From assembly GCF_001677885.1 (NCBI RefSeq), contig NZ_LOCQ01000053.1, forward strand, positions 124,001-188,000: 64,000 nt of DNA, given 5' to 3'. The notes beneath the pieces were generated by a model. That model was not told the origin of the DNA and made no database searches. It worked only from the letters and a program-made list of their open reading frames with translations. Below are positions 46,286-58,612 of the stretch, piece after piece; the first letter of the stretch is position 1, and the number at the start of each line of letters is the position of its first letter. This DNA comes from Janthinobacterium psychrotolerans. Its GTDB lineage: Bacteria; Pseudomonadota; Gammaproteobacteria; Burkholderiales; Burkholderiaceae_D. Both the position numbers and the translations under genes were made by a program.

Positions 46286-46471
46286 ATGGGCAAGTCATCA
46301 TCGCAGGCCGGCCAGAACCGGCAATCGGCCACGCCGGTGCAGGACGCGCCGGATCAGGATAGCAGCGGAAAGGGTGAACGCAACAAGCGCGGCAAGGACG
46401 CTGCCAGCCACCTCAAGGCCGGCAGCGACAAGGGCGCCGGCGGCGGCAAGAAACAGGGCCGCAAGCACTAA
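46286..46471 (+). CDS. Small basic hydrophilic protein
   Basis: A 61-residue protein, MGKSSSQAGQNRQSATPVQD onward, rich in Lys, Gly, Ser and Gln, ending GGKKQGRKH. A near-perfect Shine-Dalgarno (AAGGAGGA) sits 7 bp before ATG 46286, which strongly supports translation; an in-frame ATG at 46253 is also open but has no such site. No fold or family is evident; it looks intrinsically disordered, like many stress-induced small proteins. It lies between two stress-type genes. Confidence 0.72.
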   Translation: MGKSSSQAGQNRQSATPVQDAPDQDSSGKGERNKRGKDAASHLKAGSDKGAGGGKKQGRKH

Positions 46472-46481
46472 GCACTTGCAG

Positions 46482-46946
46482 CTACACGGGCTTGGCCGTC
46501 ATCAGGTAAAACACGATGATCAGCGCGAAAAACGCGGGCACGCCCAGCGCCGTCCAGAGGCGCAGGTAGCGCCAGTACAGCGCCGGCAGCGCCAGGTTGT
46601 CGCGCGCGCTCGCCTGCGCCATGTCGCGCATGCGCATCTGCAGCCAGACCACCGGCAGCCAGCAGGCGCCGGCCACCAGGTACAGCACGATGGACCAGAC
46701 GATCCACGCGCTGGCCAGCGGATAGCCGGCCAGGTGGATCATGTAAAAGCCGCTCAAGGGCTGGAACACGACGGTGGTGGCCGTAAACAGCCAGTCGGCC
46801 CGCACCACGTGGCGGCTGACGACGGCGATCGCCCGCACGTCACGGCTCAGGCTGGTAAACAGCATGTAGAAGGCCGAGCCGATGCCGGTGCCGAACAGCA
46901 GGGTCGACGAGACAATATGCAGCCATTTGACGATCAGGTATTCCAT
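46482..46946 (-). CDS. DUF2269-type integral membrane protein
   Basis: A 154-residue protein with four hydrophobic helices. The family marks YLIVKWLHIVSSTLLFGTGIGSAFYML and the paired His (residues 10 and 46) are visible; related proteins are thought to bind haem-like or quinone cofactors, but this is unproven. It overlaps the end of the upstream SDR-DoxX gene by 13 bp, so the two form a coupled pair. Confidence 0.82.
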   Translation of the reverse strand: MEYLIVKWLHIVSSTLLFGTGIGSAFYMLFTSLSRDVRAIAVVSRHVVRADWLFTATTVVFQPLSGFYMIHLAGYPLASAWIVWSIVLYLVAGACWLPVVWLQMRMRDMAQASARDNLALPALYWRYLRLWTALGVPAFFALIIVFYLMTAKPV

Positions 46947-48232
46947 GGTTTTTCCTCCATTTCATACAGCAGCCACAGCACCGCCAGCATCGGCAGGTTC
47001 TTTGTCAGCGGCCCATACGGATGCGACAAGAATTCCGGCATGCGCAGCGCGATCAGCACCGTATAAAAACCGATCAGCACGGCTTGCGCAGGCCACAGCC
47101 AGCGCCGCCACGGCGGGCGCAGCATCAAGGTCGCCAGGCCGAACAGCAGGTCGAGCACGCAGGCCCCGGCCAGCAGCAGCGGCGCCAGGCTGGCCGGCAT
47201 GCCGCTGCGCTCGAGCAGCCGGTAGCTGTCGGCGACCGGATACACGCCGGCCGAAACGATGGCCGTGACGATCCACACGACAGCAATCGACAGGCGCAGC
47301 AGCGGCAGCAGCCAGTCCAGCCTGGCCTGCACGGCGGCGCCGCGCGGATCGGTGACAAAGCGCGCCACCGGCCGCGGCGCGCGTCCCAGCAGGCGCTGCA
47401 TGGGCCTGGCGTCGGCCACATTGCCGCGATCTAACATGCGCAGCGTGTCGCGGTCCGGCATGGCAAAACCCAGCAGTTTGGCCGGCGGCAGCACGGCCGG
47501 CATCAGCCAGCGCGGCAGCGGCAGCACGCGCAGGCGGCCCAGGCCCATCGCCTGGCGCAGCGCCGCCAGGTAAGCGACAAACGGCAGCGGCTCGGGGCCC
47601 ACCACCGGCAGGCGGCGCGTGGCGCGCCCACCGGCCGCGCCGGCGCCGCGCACCAGTGCCACGACCAGGTCCGTCAGGTCGTCCACATGCACTGGTTGCA
47701 CCGCTTGCTGCGCCCGGCCGAAGCGCGGATACACGGGCAGGCTGGCCAGCATGCGCAGCAATCGCGCGCTGGCACCCTCGTCGCCATACACCAGCGAAGG
47801 CTGGACAATCACCGACGCCAGCGGCAGGCTGGCCAGAAAATCATCGGCGTTTTTTTTACTCAGGTGATACGGCGACACGGCGCCGTCGTCCGCTCCCAGC
47901 GCCGACAGCTGTATCACCAGCCGCACCTCGCGCTCGGCGCAGGCGGCAAACAGCGCGCACGGCGCCTGCGTGTGCAGGGCGGCGAAGGTTTGCGCGCCGT
48001 GTTCGGCGATGATGCCGACGCAGTTGATGACGACGTCGATGCCGTCCAGACGCGGCAGCCAGACGTGTTTGCCCGTATCGCGCGCAAAGTCCGCCTTGAT
48101 CAGGCGCAATCGCGGGTCGGCCTGGGCCGGCACATGGCGCACGGTGCAGGCGAGCTGGAAACCTTCGGCCAGCAGCGCGGTCGAAACATGGGTACCGATG
48201 AAACCGCTCATTCCCGTCAACAGTATGCGCAT
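46934..48232 (-). CDS. NAD(P)-binding epimerase-like protein fused to DoxX-like membrane domain
   Basis: A 432-residue fusion. Residues 1-290 form an SDR/NmrA-like Rossmann domain (MRILLTGMSGFIGTHVSTALL, TGxxGxxG motif). The C-terminal 120 residues are four hydrophobic helices of the DoxX type (RLSIAVVWIVTAIVSAGVYP onward). ATG 48232 begins the nucleotide-binding fold; the longer frame to 48511 lacks support. SDR-DoxX fusions are widespread and unassigned; the coupled DUF2269 gene suggests one membrane redox unit. Confidence 0.85.
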   Translation of the reverse strand: MRILLTGMSGFIGTHVSTALLAEGFQLACTVRHVPAQADPRLRLIKADFARDTGKHVWLPRLDGIDVVINCVGIIAEHGAQTFAALHTQAPCALFAACAEREVRLVIQLSALGADDGAVSPYHLSKKNADDFLASLPLASVIVQPSLVYGDEGASARLLRMLASLPVYPRFGRAQQAVQPVHVDDLTDLVVALVRGAGAAGGRATRRLPVVGPEPLPFVAYLAALRQAMGLGRLRVLPLPRWLMPAVLPPAKLLGFAMPDRDTLRMLDRGNVADARPMQRLLGRAPRPVARFVTDPRGAAVQARLDWLLPLLRLSIAVVWIVTAIVSAGVYPVADSYRLLERSGMPASLAPLLLAGACVLDLLFGLATLMLRPPWRRWLWPAQAVLIGFYTVLIALRMPEFLSHPYGPLTKNLPMLAVLWLLYEMEEKPWNT

Positions 48233-48320
48233 CGCTGGCCTCGTGAGGAGGGTTGGATCGCCATGCTGGCAGACGGTTCGGGCATTCAATTTGTTCCCGC
48301 TTAAACCCTGGAGAAAAACC

Positions 48321-48788
48321 ATGAAAGCCTTTCCTCTGGCCCTGCGCCATGGCGCCCTGTCGGGCAGCCTCGCTTCGATTTTGTCGGCCGCCGCGCTGGC
48401 CGCCTGCGGCAAGCGTGAAACGGGCAGCATGTTTGCCGCCGTCAATGCGATCAGCCACTGGCTGTGGGGCGACCGCGCCGCCTTGCGCGACGAACCCTCG
48501 TTCAGGCACACGGCGCTTGGCTATGCGATCCACCATGCCAGCGGCATGTTCTGGGGCGTGCTGTTCGAGCGCTATGTGAGCCGCATCCTCGACCGGAAAA
48601 AGGTGGCGCCGACGCTGGCCGCCGCCGCCGGCGCCACCGCCGTGGCCTGCTTCGTCGACTACCAGTTGACGCCGCACCGGCTGCAGCCCGGCTATGAAAT
48701 GCGCCTGTCGCGCCCCGCCCTGCTGCTGGTGTATGGCGCCTTTGGCGCGGGCCTGGCGGCGGGCGCCTGGTGGCTGCGGCGGCGCTGA
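48321..48788 (+). CDS. Small integral membrane protein of unknown function
   Basis: A 155-residue protein with hydrophobic segments at about residues 10-28, 65-85, 92-112 and 132-150. It starts at ATG 48321, 5 bp after GGAGAAAAA. I do not recognise a named family. It is divergent from the SDR-DoxX gene and lies 105 bp before the hydrophilic stress-type gene. Confidence 0.7.
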   Translation: MKAFPLALRHGALSGSLASILSAAALAACGKRETGSMFAAVNAISHWLWGDRAALRDEPSFRHTALGYAIHHASGMFWGVLFERYVSRILDRKKVAPTLAAAAGATAVACFVDYQLTPHRLQPGYEMRLSRPALLLVYGAFGAGLAAGAWWLRRR

Positions 48789-48893
48789 CAGCGCTGGCGG
48801 GTTTTCTTCCTACACGCGGGCACGCCGCGCGCCTATCTTGCCGGCGCGCCGGCGCCGTTAGCATGAGGTCACATCATCAATCGAGGAGGCATC

Positions 48894-49250
48894 ATGGAAG
48901 AAAAACACGGCAACACCCCACAGCACCCGACCGACCAGGGCCGCAATACGCGCATGGACAAGACCGACGCCGACAAGGCCACCGGCGACCCGTACGCCAA
49001 CCAGGGCGGCGGCAAGCTGGCCAGCGGCACTGCCAACAGCGGCCACTGGGCCAACGACGTGATCACGCCGCAGGGCGCGCCCGACCCGGTCGAGCAGCAA
49101 AACATGCATACCCTCGGCCAGCCGGACAGCCATGCCAACGTCAAGGGCTCGGGCCAGCAGCCGCAGAGCGAAGCGGGCAAGCTGGCCGACGACCGTCCCG
49201 GCCGCAACGAATCGAAAGACATCCACAGATCAATCAATCAGCACGAGTAG
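48894..49250 (+). CDS. Hydrophilic Gly/Gln/Asn-rich protein, stress-type
   Basis: A 118-residue, highly polar protein without hydrophobic segments, rich in Gly, Asn, Gln, Asp and Lys. GAGGAGG precedes ATG 48894 by 4-5 bp, a strong ribosome-binding site. The composition is that of disordered desiccation/stress proteins; no family is recognised. It is 29 bp upstream of the Mn catalase gene and almost certainly cotranscribed. Confidence 0.75.
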   Translation: MEEKHGNTPQHPTDQGRNTRMDKTDADKATGDPYANQGGGKLASGTANSGHWANDVITPQGAPDPVEQQNMHTLGQPDSHANVKGSGQQPQSEAGKLADDRPGRNESKDIHRSINQHE

Positions 49251-49279
49251 GTGCGCGTGCTGCAGACGAGGAGCACACC

Positions 49280-50188
49280 ATGTTTGCACACAACAAGCGA
49301 CTGCAATATACGGTCAGGGTGGAGCAGCCCAATCCCGGGCTGGCCAACCTGATGCTGGAACAATTCGGCGGCCCGCAGGGCGAGCTGGCGGCCGCCTGCC
49401 GCTATTTCACGCAGGCCCTGTCCGAGGACGATCCGGGCCGCAAGGACATGCTGTTCGATATCGCCACCGAAGAGCTGAGCCACCTGGAAGTGATCGGCAA
49501 TATCGTCGTCATGCTCAACAAGGGCGCCAAGGGCCGGCTGGCCGAAGGCGTGGACCTGGCAGGCGAGCTGTATCGCAACATCACGGGCGCCGGCAATGAC
49601 AGCCACGTCACCCAGCTGCTGTATGGCGGTGGCGCGCCGCTGGTCAATTCGGCCGGCGTGCCGTGGACGGCCGCCTATGTCGACACCATCGGCGAGCCGA
49701 CGGCCGACCTGCGTTCGAATATCGCGGCCGAGGCGCGCGCCAAGATCGTCTACGAACGGCTGATCAACCTGACGGACGACCCGGGCGTGAAGGAAGCGCT
49801 GGGCTTTCTGATGACGCGCGAAGTGGCGCACCAGAAGTCGTTTGAAAAAGCCCTGTATTCGATCGAACCGAACTTCCCTCCAGGCAAACTGCCGGGTGAC
49901 CCGCAGTACACCGATGTGTACTTCAACATGTCGCAGGGACCAGGCGAAGAACGCGGACCGTGGAACCAGGGCGGCAAATGGCAGTATGTGTCCGATCCGC
50001 GCCAGCAGATGGCGGTCGACGGCGGCACCGGCGAAGCGGAAGTGAAACTGCCGAAAGACGACCTGGCCACGGTGCAGCAGATGGCCGCGCGCACGGCGTC
50101 CAATCCGTCGGCCGATCCGCTGACGGGCGCCGAACTGGGCATGCGGCCCAACGGCAGCGATGGCGCCACCCCATCCATGCCATTGTAG
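49280..50188 (+). CDS. Manganese catalase
   Basis: A 302-residue dimanganese catalase, breaking hydrogen peroxide into water and oxygen without haem. The four-helix metal site is recognisable: E35 region (GGPQGELAAACRYFTQ), ATEELSHLEVIG (E and H ligands), AEARAKIVYERL and MTREVAHQKSFEKAL. The C-terminal tail (FNMSQGPGEERGPWN, then a disordered end) is normal for the family. ATG 49280 follows GACGAGGAG. It is flanked by a hydrophilic stress-type gene and a ZIP metal transporter on the same strand. Confidence 0.93.
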   Translation: MFAHNKRLQYTVRVEQPNPGLANLMLEQFGGPQGELAAACRYFTQALSEDDPGRKDMLFDIATEELSHLEVIGNIVVMLNKGAKGRLAEGVDLAGELYRNITGAGNDSHVTQLLYGGGAPLVNSAGVPWTAAYVDTIGEPTADLRSNIAAEARAKIVYERLINLTDDPGVKEALGFLMTREVAHQKSFEKALYSIEPNFPPGKLPGDPQYTDVYFNMSQGPGEERGPWNQGGKWQYVSDPRQQMAVDGGTGEAEVKLPKDDLATVQQMAARTASNPSADPLTGAELGMRPNGSDGATPSMPL

Positions 50189-50209
50189 CGCCGTGCGCCT
50201 GGCACCAGC

Positions 50210-51118
50210 GTGAACACGCCGCGCGCGCTGCAGGCCCTGGCCAGGCACTGGTCCTGGCCCCATGCACTGGGCTTTGCCCTGTGCAGCGGCGGCGCGCTGC
50301 TGCTCCTGTACGCGCTGGCGACCCAGCTGGCGCTGCGCAACGCCCAGCTGGTGCCGGCCCTGATCGGCGGCGCCATGGCGGCCGGCGCCACCGCGCTGGG
50401 CACCTTGCCGGTGCTGCTGTCGCATAAATTTTCACAGCGCGGCTACGACTGCTTTCTCGGCTTTGGCGCCGGCGTGATGCTGGCGGCCACCGCCTTTTCG
50501 CTGGTGCTGCCGGCGCTGGCGGCGGCCAGGCCGCGCGCGGCCACCCCCATGGAGGCCAGCCTGCTGGTGGCCTTTGCCATGGGCCTGGGCATGCTGCTCA
50601 TTATCGCCCTCAACCTGGTGGTGCGCGAGCGCGTGCAGGGCGGCGCGCTGGCCGAGGTGACAGCGCATGCCGGCAGCCTGAAACGCGTGTGGATTTTTGT
50701 GTTTGCCGTCACCTTGCACAACCTGCCCGAAGGCCTGGCGATCGGTGTCGGCTATGCGGGCGTGGAACTCGATCGCGCCAACGCGCTGGCGGCCGGCATC
50801 GCCATCCAGGACGTGCCCGAAGGGCTGGTGGTGGCGCTGGCGCTGCGCAGCGTGGGCTACAGCCGGCGCCTGGCGGTGGCCATGGGCGCCGCCTCGGGCC
50901 TGGTCGAACCGGTCGCGGCGCTCGCCGGCCTGGCCCTGATCGGCCTGTCGTCCGCCCTGCTGCCGTGGGGCCTGGCGGCGGCTGCCGGCGCCATGCTGTT
51001 CGTCATCGTGCACGACGCCATCCCCGAAGCGCACCGCAGCGGCAATGGCGGTTTTGCCAGCACCGCGCTGGTGTTCGGTTTTCTGTTGATGATGGTGCTC
51101 GATACGGCCCTGAGTTGA
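50210..51118 (+). CDS. ZIP-family divalent metal transporter
   Basis: A 302-residue inner-membrane transporter with about eight hydrophobic helices. The metal-site motifs are in helices 4 and 5: HNLPEGLAIGVGY and QDVPEGLVVALAL. ZIP proteins import zinc, iron or manganese. It starts with GTG at 50210, 21 bp after the Mn catalase stop, so cotranscription is likely and manganese supply to the catalase is an attractive, unproven reading. Confidence 0.88.
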   Translation: MNTPRALQALARHWSWPHALGFALCSGGALLLLYALATQLALRNAQLVPALIGGAMAAGATALGTLPVLLSHKFSQRGYDCFLGFGAGVMLAATAFSLVLPALAAARPRAATPMEASLLVAFAMGLGMLLIIALNLVVRERVQGGALAEVTAHAGSLKRVWIFVFAVTLHNLPEGLAIGVGYAGVELDRANALAAGIAIQDVPEGLVVALALRSVGYSRRLAVAMGAASGLVEPVAALAGLALIGLSSALLPWGLAAAAGAMLFVIVHDAIPEAHRSGNGGFASTALVFGFLLMMVLDTALS

Positions 51119-51382
51119 AAAGATTGTACTTGCCATGGACCGGGTTGTTTGGCATGATCGACGGCATGAATCCGCCAAACATCACCGTCACGCATCACCG
51201 CCACGTCGCCGCAGACGCTGGCCGGGCCGCGCTCGCCGGTGGCGGACAGTCCTGCTCCATTATTCGAATTATTCAGGGTCGCTGAGCTGCGGCTGCGCCG
51301 GTGCTCGGCGCCCCCGGTCCACAGCGCATCATCGCGCGCGGTCACTGCCCGCGTTCCCCCGAATAGTCACCATGGAGCACCC

Positions 51383-52405
51383 ATGACAGCCGTCCATCCG
51401 TATCCCTCGCTGGCCCAGATCCGCGACACCGCCGCACGCCTGCAAGGCAAGATCCTGCACACGCCCGTATGGCGCTGGCAAACCGGCGTCATCGACGAAC
51501 AGTTTCCTGCCACCGAAGTCTGGCTCAAGCTGGAGCTGTTTCAAAAAACCGGCACCTTCAAATTGCGTGGCGCACTCAACTGCATCGAGGCGCTCGATGC
51601 GCCGGCGCGCCAGCGCGGCGTGGTCGCCGTCAGCGCCGGCAACCATGCGATTGCCGTGGCCTACACGGCAAGGCTGGCCGGATGCAGCGCCAGGGTCGTC
51701 ATGCCGGCGCACGCCAGCCCTGCACGCATCGCCGCCTGCCGCAACTTCGGCGCCGACGTGCTGCTGATGCCCGATATACACCAGGCGTTTGCGCGTGGCC
51801 GCGAGATTGCACGCGACGAGGGCCGCACCATGCTGCATCCCTACGACGGCCCGCTGACCGCGCAGGGCACGGCCACGGTCGGACTGGAGCTGATGGCGCA
51901 AGTGCCCGGTCTCGATGCGGTGGTGGTGCCGGTCGGCGGCGGCGGCCTGTGCGCCGGCATCGCCGCCGCCGTCAAACAGCTCAATCCGCACTGCGCCGTG
52001 TACGGCGTCGAGCCCTTCGGCGCCGACGCGCTGTACCGCAGCTTCGCCTCGGGCACGCCGCAGGTGCTGGAGCGGGTCGATACCGTTGCCGACAGCCTTT
52101 GTGCGCCGTATGCGATGGAATACAGTTTTAATGTGTGCCGCCGCTTTGTCGACGAAGTGGTGCGGGTCGACGACGAGCAGATCTGCGAGGCCATGCTGTA
52201 CTTGTTCCGCGATGCCAAGCTGGTGGCCGAACCGGCGGCGGCGGTGGCGGCGGCAGCGCTGTTCGGGCCGCTGCGCGAGCGGCTGGCGGGCAAGCGCGTG
52301 GCCTTGCTGGTGTGCGGCTCGAATATCGATGCCGAGCGCTTTGCCGAACTGCTGTGCCGGGGCGCGCGCCGGGATCGCCTGCGCACGCCCGAGCAAATCC
52401 GCTGA
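51383..52405 (+). CDS. Threonine/serine dehydratase-like PLP enzyme
   Basis: A 340-residue fold-type II PLP enzyme. The Schiff-base lysine is in KTGTFKLRGAL near residue 58, the phosphate loop is VGGGGLCAG near 185-193, and SAGNHAIAVAY matches the substrate-binding motif. It belongs with threonine/serine dehydratases and racemases; the real substrate is uncertain. ATG 51383 is used; the upstream 48 codons of open frame look like leader sequence. There is no ACT regulatory domain, so it is not the biosynthetic IlvA type. Confidence 0.88.
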   Translation: MTAVHPYPSLAQIRDTAARLQGKILHTPVWRWQTGVIDEQFPATEVWLKLELFQKTGTFKLRGALNCIEALDAPARQRGVVAVSAGNHAIAVAYTARLAGCSARVVMPAHASPARIAACRNFGADVLLMPDIHQAFARGREIARDEGRTMLHPYDGPLTAQGTATVGLELMAQVPGLDAVVVPVGGGGLCAGIAAAVKQLNPHCAVYGVEPFGADALYRSFASGTPQVLERVDTVADSLCAPYAMEYSFNVCRRFVDEVVRVDDEQICEAMLYLFRDAKLVAEPAAAVAAAALFGPLRERLAGKRVALLVCGSNIDAERFAELLCRGARRDRLRTPEQIR

Positions 52406-52414
52406 CAGGCCAGC

Positions 52415-52990
52415 TTAGGTCAGATCATGCAGGTCCTTGCGCTGCGCCGGACCTGCCGAAAACTGTGAAAACGCCACTTCCAGCCCGCCGCGCTCCGGGG
52501 TGCAGCACATCGGCCCGACCAGGTAGCGTGCGCTGGCAGGAAACGGCGCCAGGCGCAGCAGCGGCCACAGCTTGCCATCGACCGAATACTGCACCCGGAT
52601 CACGCCCTCGCTGACGGTCACGCGCAGCCAGAAGCCGTTCGGCATGGCCGGCGCCGCGCTGACGGCCCAGTCGGATTGACCTGCCGTCAGCACCGTGCTC
52701 AGCCACAGCTGGCCGTCGGAAAACTCGACGCCGCATTTGATCCAGTGTTCCTCATCGATGCGCACCATCAGCCCGGCCTGGTCGTACAAGGTGGCGTAGT
52801 GCCCGGCCACATGCATCTGGGCCGTGAAATCGCCGTCGGTGGCCACGCCAAAAAAGTGGCCGCTGTCGCGGATGAAACCGTAGCTGGTCTTGCGCCAGAA
52901 GTCGGTCTTGTCGTCGCTGGTGACGCGCAGGGTGCCGTCGTCGAGCGTCCATTCTGTTGGCTGGTTCAGCCAGCTCGCCTGTTCAAACAT
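52415..52990 (-). CDS. DUF1349-family protein (concanavalin-like fold)
   Basis: A 191-residue soluble protein. FWRKTSYGFIRDSGHFFG, YDQAGLMVRIDEEHWIKCGVEF and DGKLWPLLRLAPFP are the marks of the DUF1349 family (related to yeast 'regulation of enolase' protein 1). The fold is a carbohydrate-binding-type beta sandwich; the role is unknown. The start at 52990 lies 17 bp after the RND outer-membrane gene, making it the last gene of that operon. Confidence 0.85.
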   Translation of the reverse strand: MFEQASWLNQPTEWTLDDGTLRVTSDDKTDFWRKTSYGFIRDSGHFFGVATDGDFTAQMHVAGHYATLYDQAGLMVRIDEEHWIKCGVEFSDGQLWLSTVLTAGQSDWAVSAAPAMPNGFWLRVTVSEGVIRVQYSVDGKLWPLLRLAPFPASARYLVGPMCCTPERGGLEVAFSQFSAGPAQRKDLHDLT

Positions 52991-53007
52991 CGTGTCTCCT
53001 CGCTTGC

Positions 53008-54404
53008 TTATAACTGATTGGATAGTCCCCATCCCAGCGCCTGGTACAGCGCGATCGCACTGGTGTAGGACGCGGTTTCCGACTGCAGCGCCTCGCGTCT
53101 TGTGTCGTACAGGGCGCGCTGGTTTTCCAGCACCGCCTGGTAGCTGCCGGCGCCGGCTTGATACCGTGTGCCGGCGATGTGCAACGCGGCGCCGCCGTGG
53201 CGTGCCGATTGTAGCAAGGACGCCAGCCGCGTCTGATTTTCCGCCAGTTGCGTGACGGCGTTTTCCACGTCCTCCTGCGCCAGCAGCATGGCCTGTTGAT
53301 AGCCGGCCAGCGCGCCTTGCGCCAGCGCCTGCGTGCCGCGCACGCGCGCCCTGGCGCTGCCCAGATGAAATGCCGGGTGGCTGATACCGGGCGCGATCGC
53401 GAAGGCGCGCGCGCCGCCGTCGAACACGCTGCCGCCGCGCAGCGCAAAAAAGCCGATAAAGCCACCCAGGCTGAGCCTTGGATACAGCTCGGCCGTGGCC
53501 GCGCCCACGTCTTCGCTGGAGGCGGCCAGCAGGCGTTCGGCGCGCACCACGTCTGGCCGCTGCCTGATCATCTGGTTCACGTCGCCGAGCGGCAGCTGGC
53601 TGGCCAGCGGCGCCGCAGCCGGTGCGGTCAATACCAGCGCGCTGGCGCCCGGCGGCTGGCCGCGCAACACATCGAGCCGGTACTGGGCCTGGCGCAAGCT
53701 TGCCTGCAAGGGCGGCAGCGCCGCCTCGCTGCGCGCCAGGTTGGCCAGCGCGTTTTGCCGCTCTTCCGGCAAGCCGACGCCGGCCGCCAGGCGCGCCTCG
53801 ATCAGCGCCACCGTTTCGCGCCAGCTGTCCACCTGCGCTTGCGCCAGCGCCAGGCCTTGCCCGTCGCCCAGCGCCTGGTAGTAATTGCGCGCCACCTCGG
53901 CCGCGATCACCAGCTGCGCCTGGCGCAGATCGGCTTGCGCAGCATCCGCGCGGGCCTGCGCCGAACGGCTGAGATGGCCCAGGCGGCCGAACAGGTCCAG
54001 CTCCCACTGCGCATCGAGACCGATGCGCGTGCCGGCCGTCGCAGCGCGCGACCCGGGCGCGGTTTGTTCCACCTGGCGCTGCCAGCCGGCCTGGCCGGTG
54101 ACGATGGGCAGGCGGTCAGTTTCGCGCTGGTCGAACACGGCGCGCGCCGCCAGCAAATTCGCTTGCGCCTGGGCGATATCGCGGTTGTGCGCGAGCGCCG
54201 CGGTGATCAGTTGCGTGAGAAGCGCATCGTCAAAAAAGGTCCACCATGGCGTCTCGCTGATGGTGCTGCCGGCGTCCTTGAATTGCGCCTGCTGCGCGCT
54301 GGCCAAGGTGATGGCCGGCGTGTCCGGCGTGACGTAGGCGGGGCTGACGGCGCAGCCGGCCAGCAGCAGTGACGCGAACGTAAGGGCGAGGGTTTTCTGG
54401 TTCA

Positions 54405-54408
<4 letters not shown>
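53008..54408 (-). CDS. Outer-membrane efflux lipoprotein, NodT/OprM family
   Basis: A 466-residue TolC-type outer-membrane factor with a lipoprotein signal (LALTFASLLLAGC, lipid Cys about residue 19). Two homologous helical repeats show PWWTFFDDALLTQLITAAL and, further on, LYPRLSLGGFIGFF. Its ATG overlaps the RND gene stop as ATGA (54408-54405), so they are coupled. It completes a tripartite pump with the fusion protein and the RND permease. Confidence 0.92.
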
Positions 54409-57496
<3,088 letters not shown>

Positions 57497-57500
<4 letters not shown>

Positions 57501-58582
57501 CGCGCGGCGTCCTGTTCCAGGGTATTGGCCACCGCCTGCACGGCCATGCCGTCAGCGAGCTTCAACTGGCCCGAGGCGACCACCTGCTGGCCGGCAGACA
57601 GACCCTTGACGATTTCCACCCTGCCGTCGGCGCGCTCTCCCAGGGTGACCGCCACCCGTTTCACGGTCAGCGCCTGCTTGCCGGCCTGCTGCGCCACAAA
57701 CACCGTGTCGCCATAGGCGCTGTAGGTGACGGCCGTTTCCGGCACCGTCAGTTGCCGCTCTTTGCCATCGCGCGCCACCTTCACATTGGCGTACATGCCG
57801 GCCTTCAGCGCACCGCTTGCCTCGCTCAGCGCCGCCTGCACCTGCACCATGCGCGCGCGTGAAATCAAGGGATCGATGGCGCTGATCTTCGCCGCAAAGA
57901 CCTGATCGGGACAAGCGTCGACCGTCACCCGCACCGCCTGCCCGGGTGCGAGCTTGCCGCTGCCCTGTTCATCGAGAGAAAAATTCACCAGCAAGGATCT
58001 GGTGTCGACCAGGCTGGCGACCGTGTCGGCCGGGTTCAGGTACTGGCCGGCATGCACGCGGCGGATGCCCATCTGGCCGGCAAACGGGGCGCGGATGGTC
58101 TTTTGCGCGATCAGCGCCTCGGTCTGGCGCACTTCGCCCAGGGCCGCGTCGCGGATCGCCAGCGCGCTGTCGAGCTGCTCCTGCGTGGCCGCCTTGCCTG
58201 GTACAAGTTGCACCGTGCGCCGGTAGCTGGTCTCGGCGTTGTTCAGCTGGGCGCGCAGGCGCAGCAACGACGCCTGCTCGGGCGCGTCATTGAGCTGCAC
58301 CAGCACCTCTCCGGCGTTGACCTGCTGGCCAGAAGCAAAGCGGATGGCGGTAACGCGCCCGCCGGTTTCGGCCGCCAGCTGCACCTGGCGCGCCGCTTCC
58401 AGTTCGCCGACACCGGTGAAATAACGTGCTTGCGTGCCGGCCAATACGGGCGCCAGCGCCACCTTGGTGGCCGGCGACGGCGCCGCGACGGCGGCGTGGG
58501 AGTCGAGGCGTGGGTACGTGAGGATGCCCGCCACCGCGAGCGTGATGGCCAGCGCGCCAGCGCCGGCAAGTCGGATTGTCAT
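57497..58582 (-). CDS. RND efflux periplasmic adaptor (membrane fusion protein)
   Basis: A 361-residue adaptor with an N-terminal hydrophobic anchor (ALAITLAVAGILTY). The lipoyl half-motifs (RVTAIRFASGQQVNAGEVLVQLND, then TIRAPFAGQMGIRRVHAGQYL) flank a short helical hairpin, and a beta-barrel domain follows. It links the RND permease to the outer-membrane factor. Its start is 30 bp past the DUF2165-type gene. Confidence 0.94.
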
Positions 58583-58612
58583 GATGAGGTCTTTCGATAG
58601 AGACGCAGCCGC

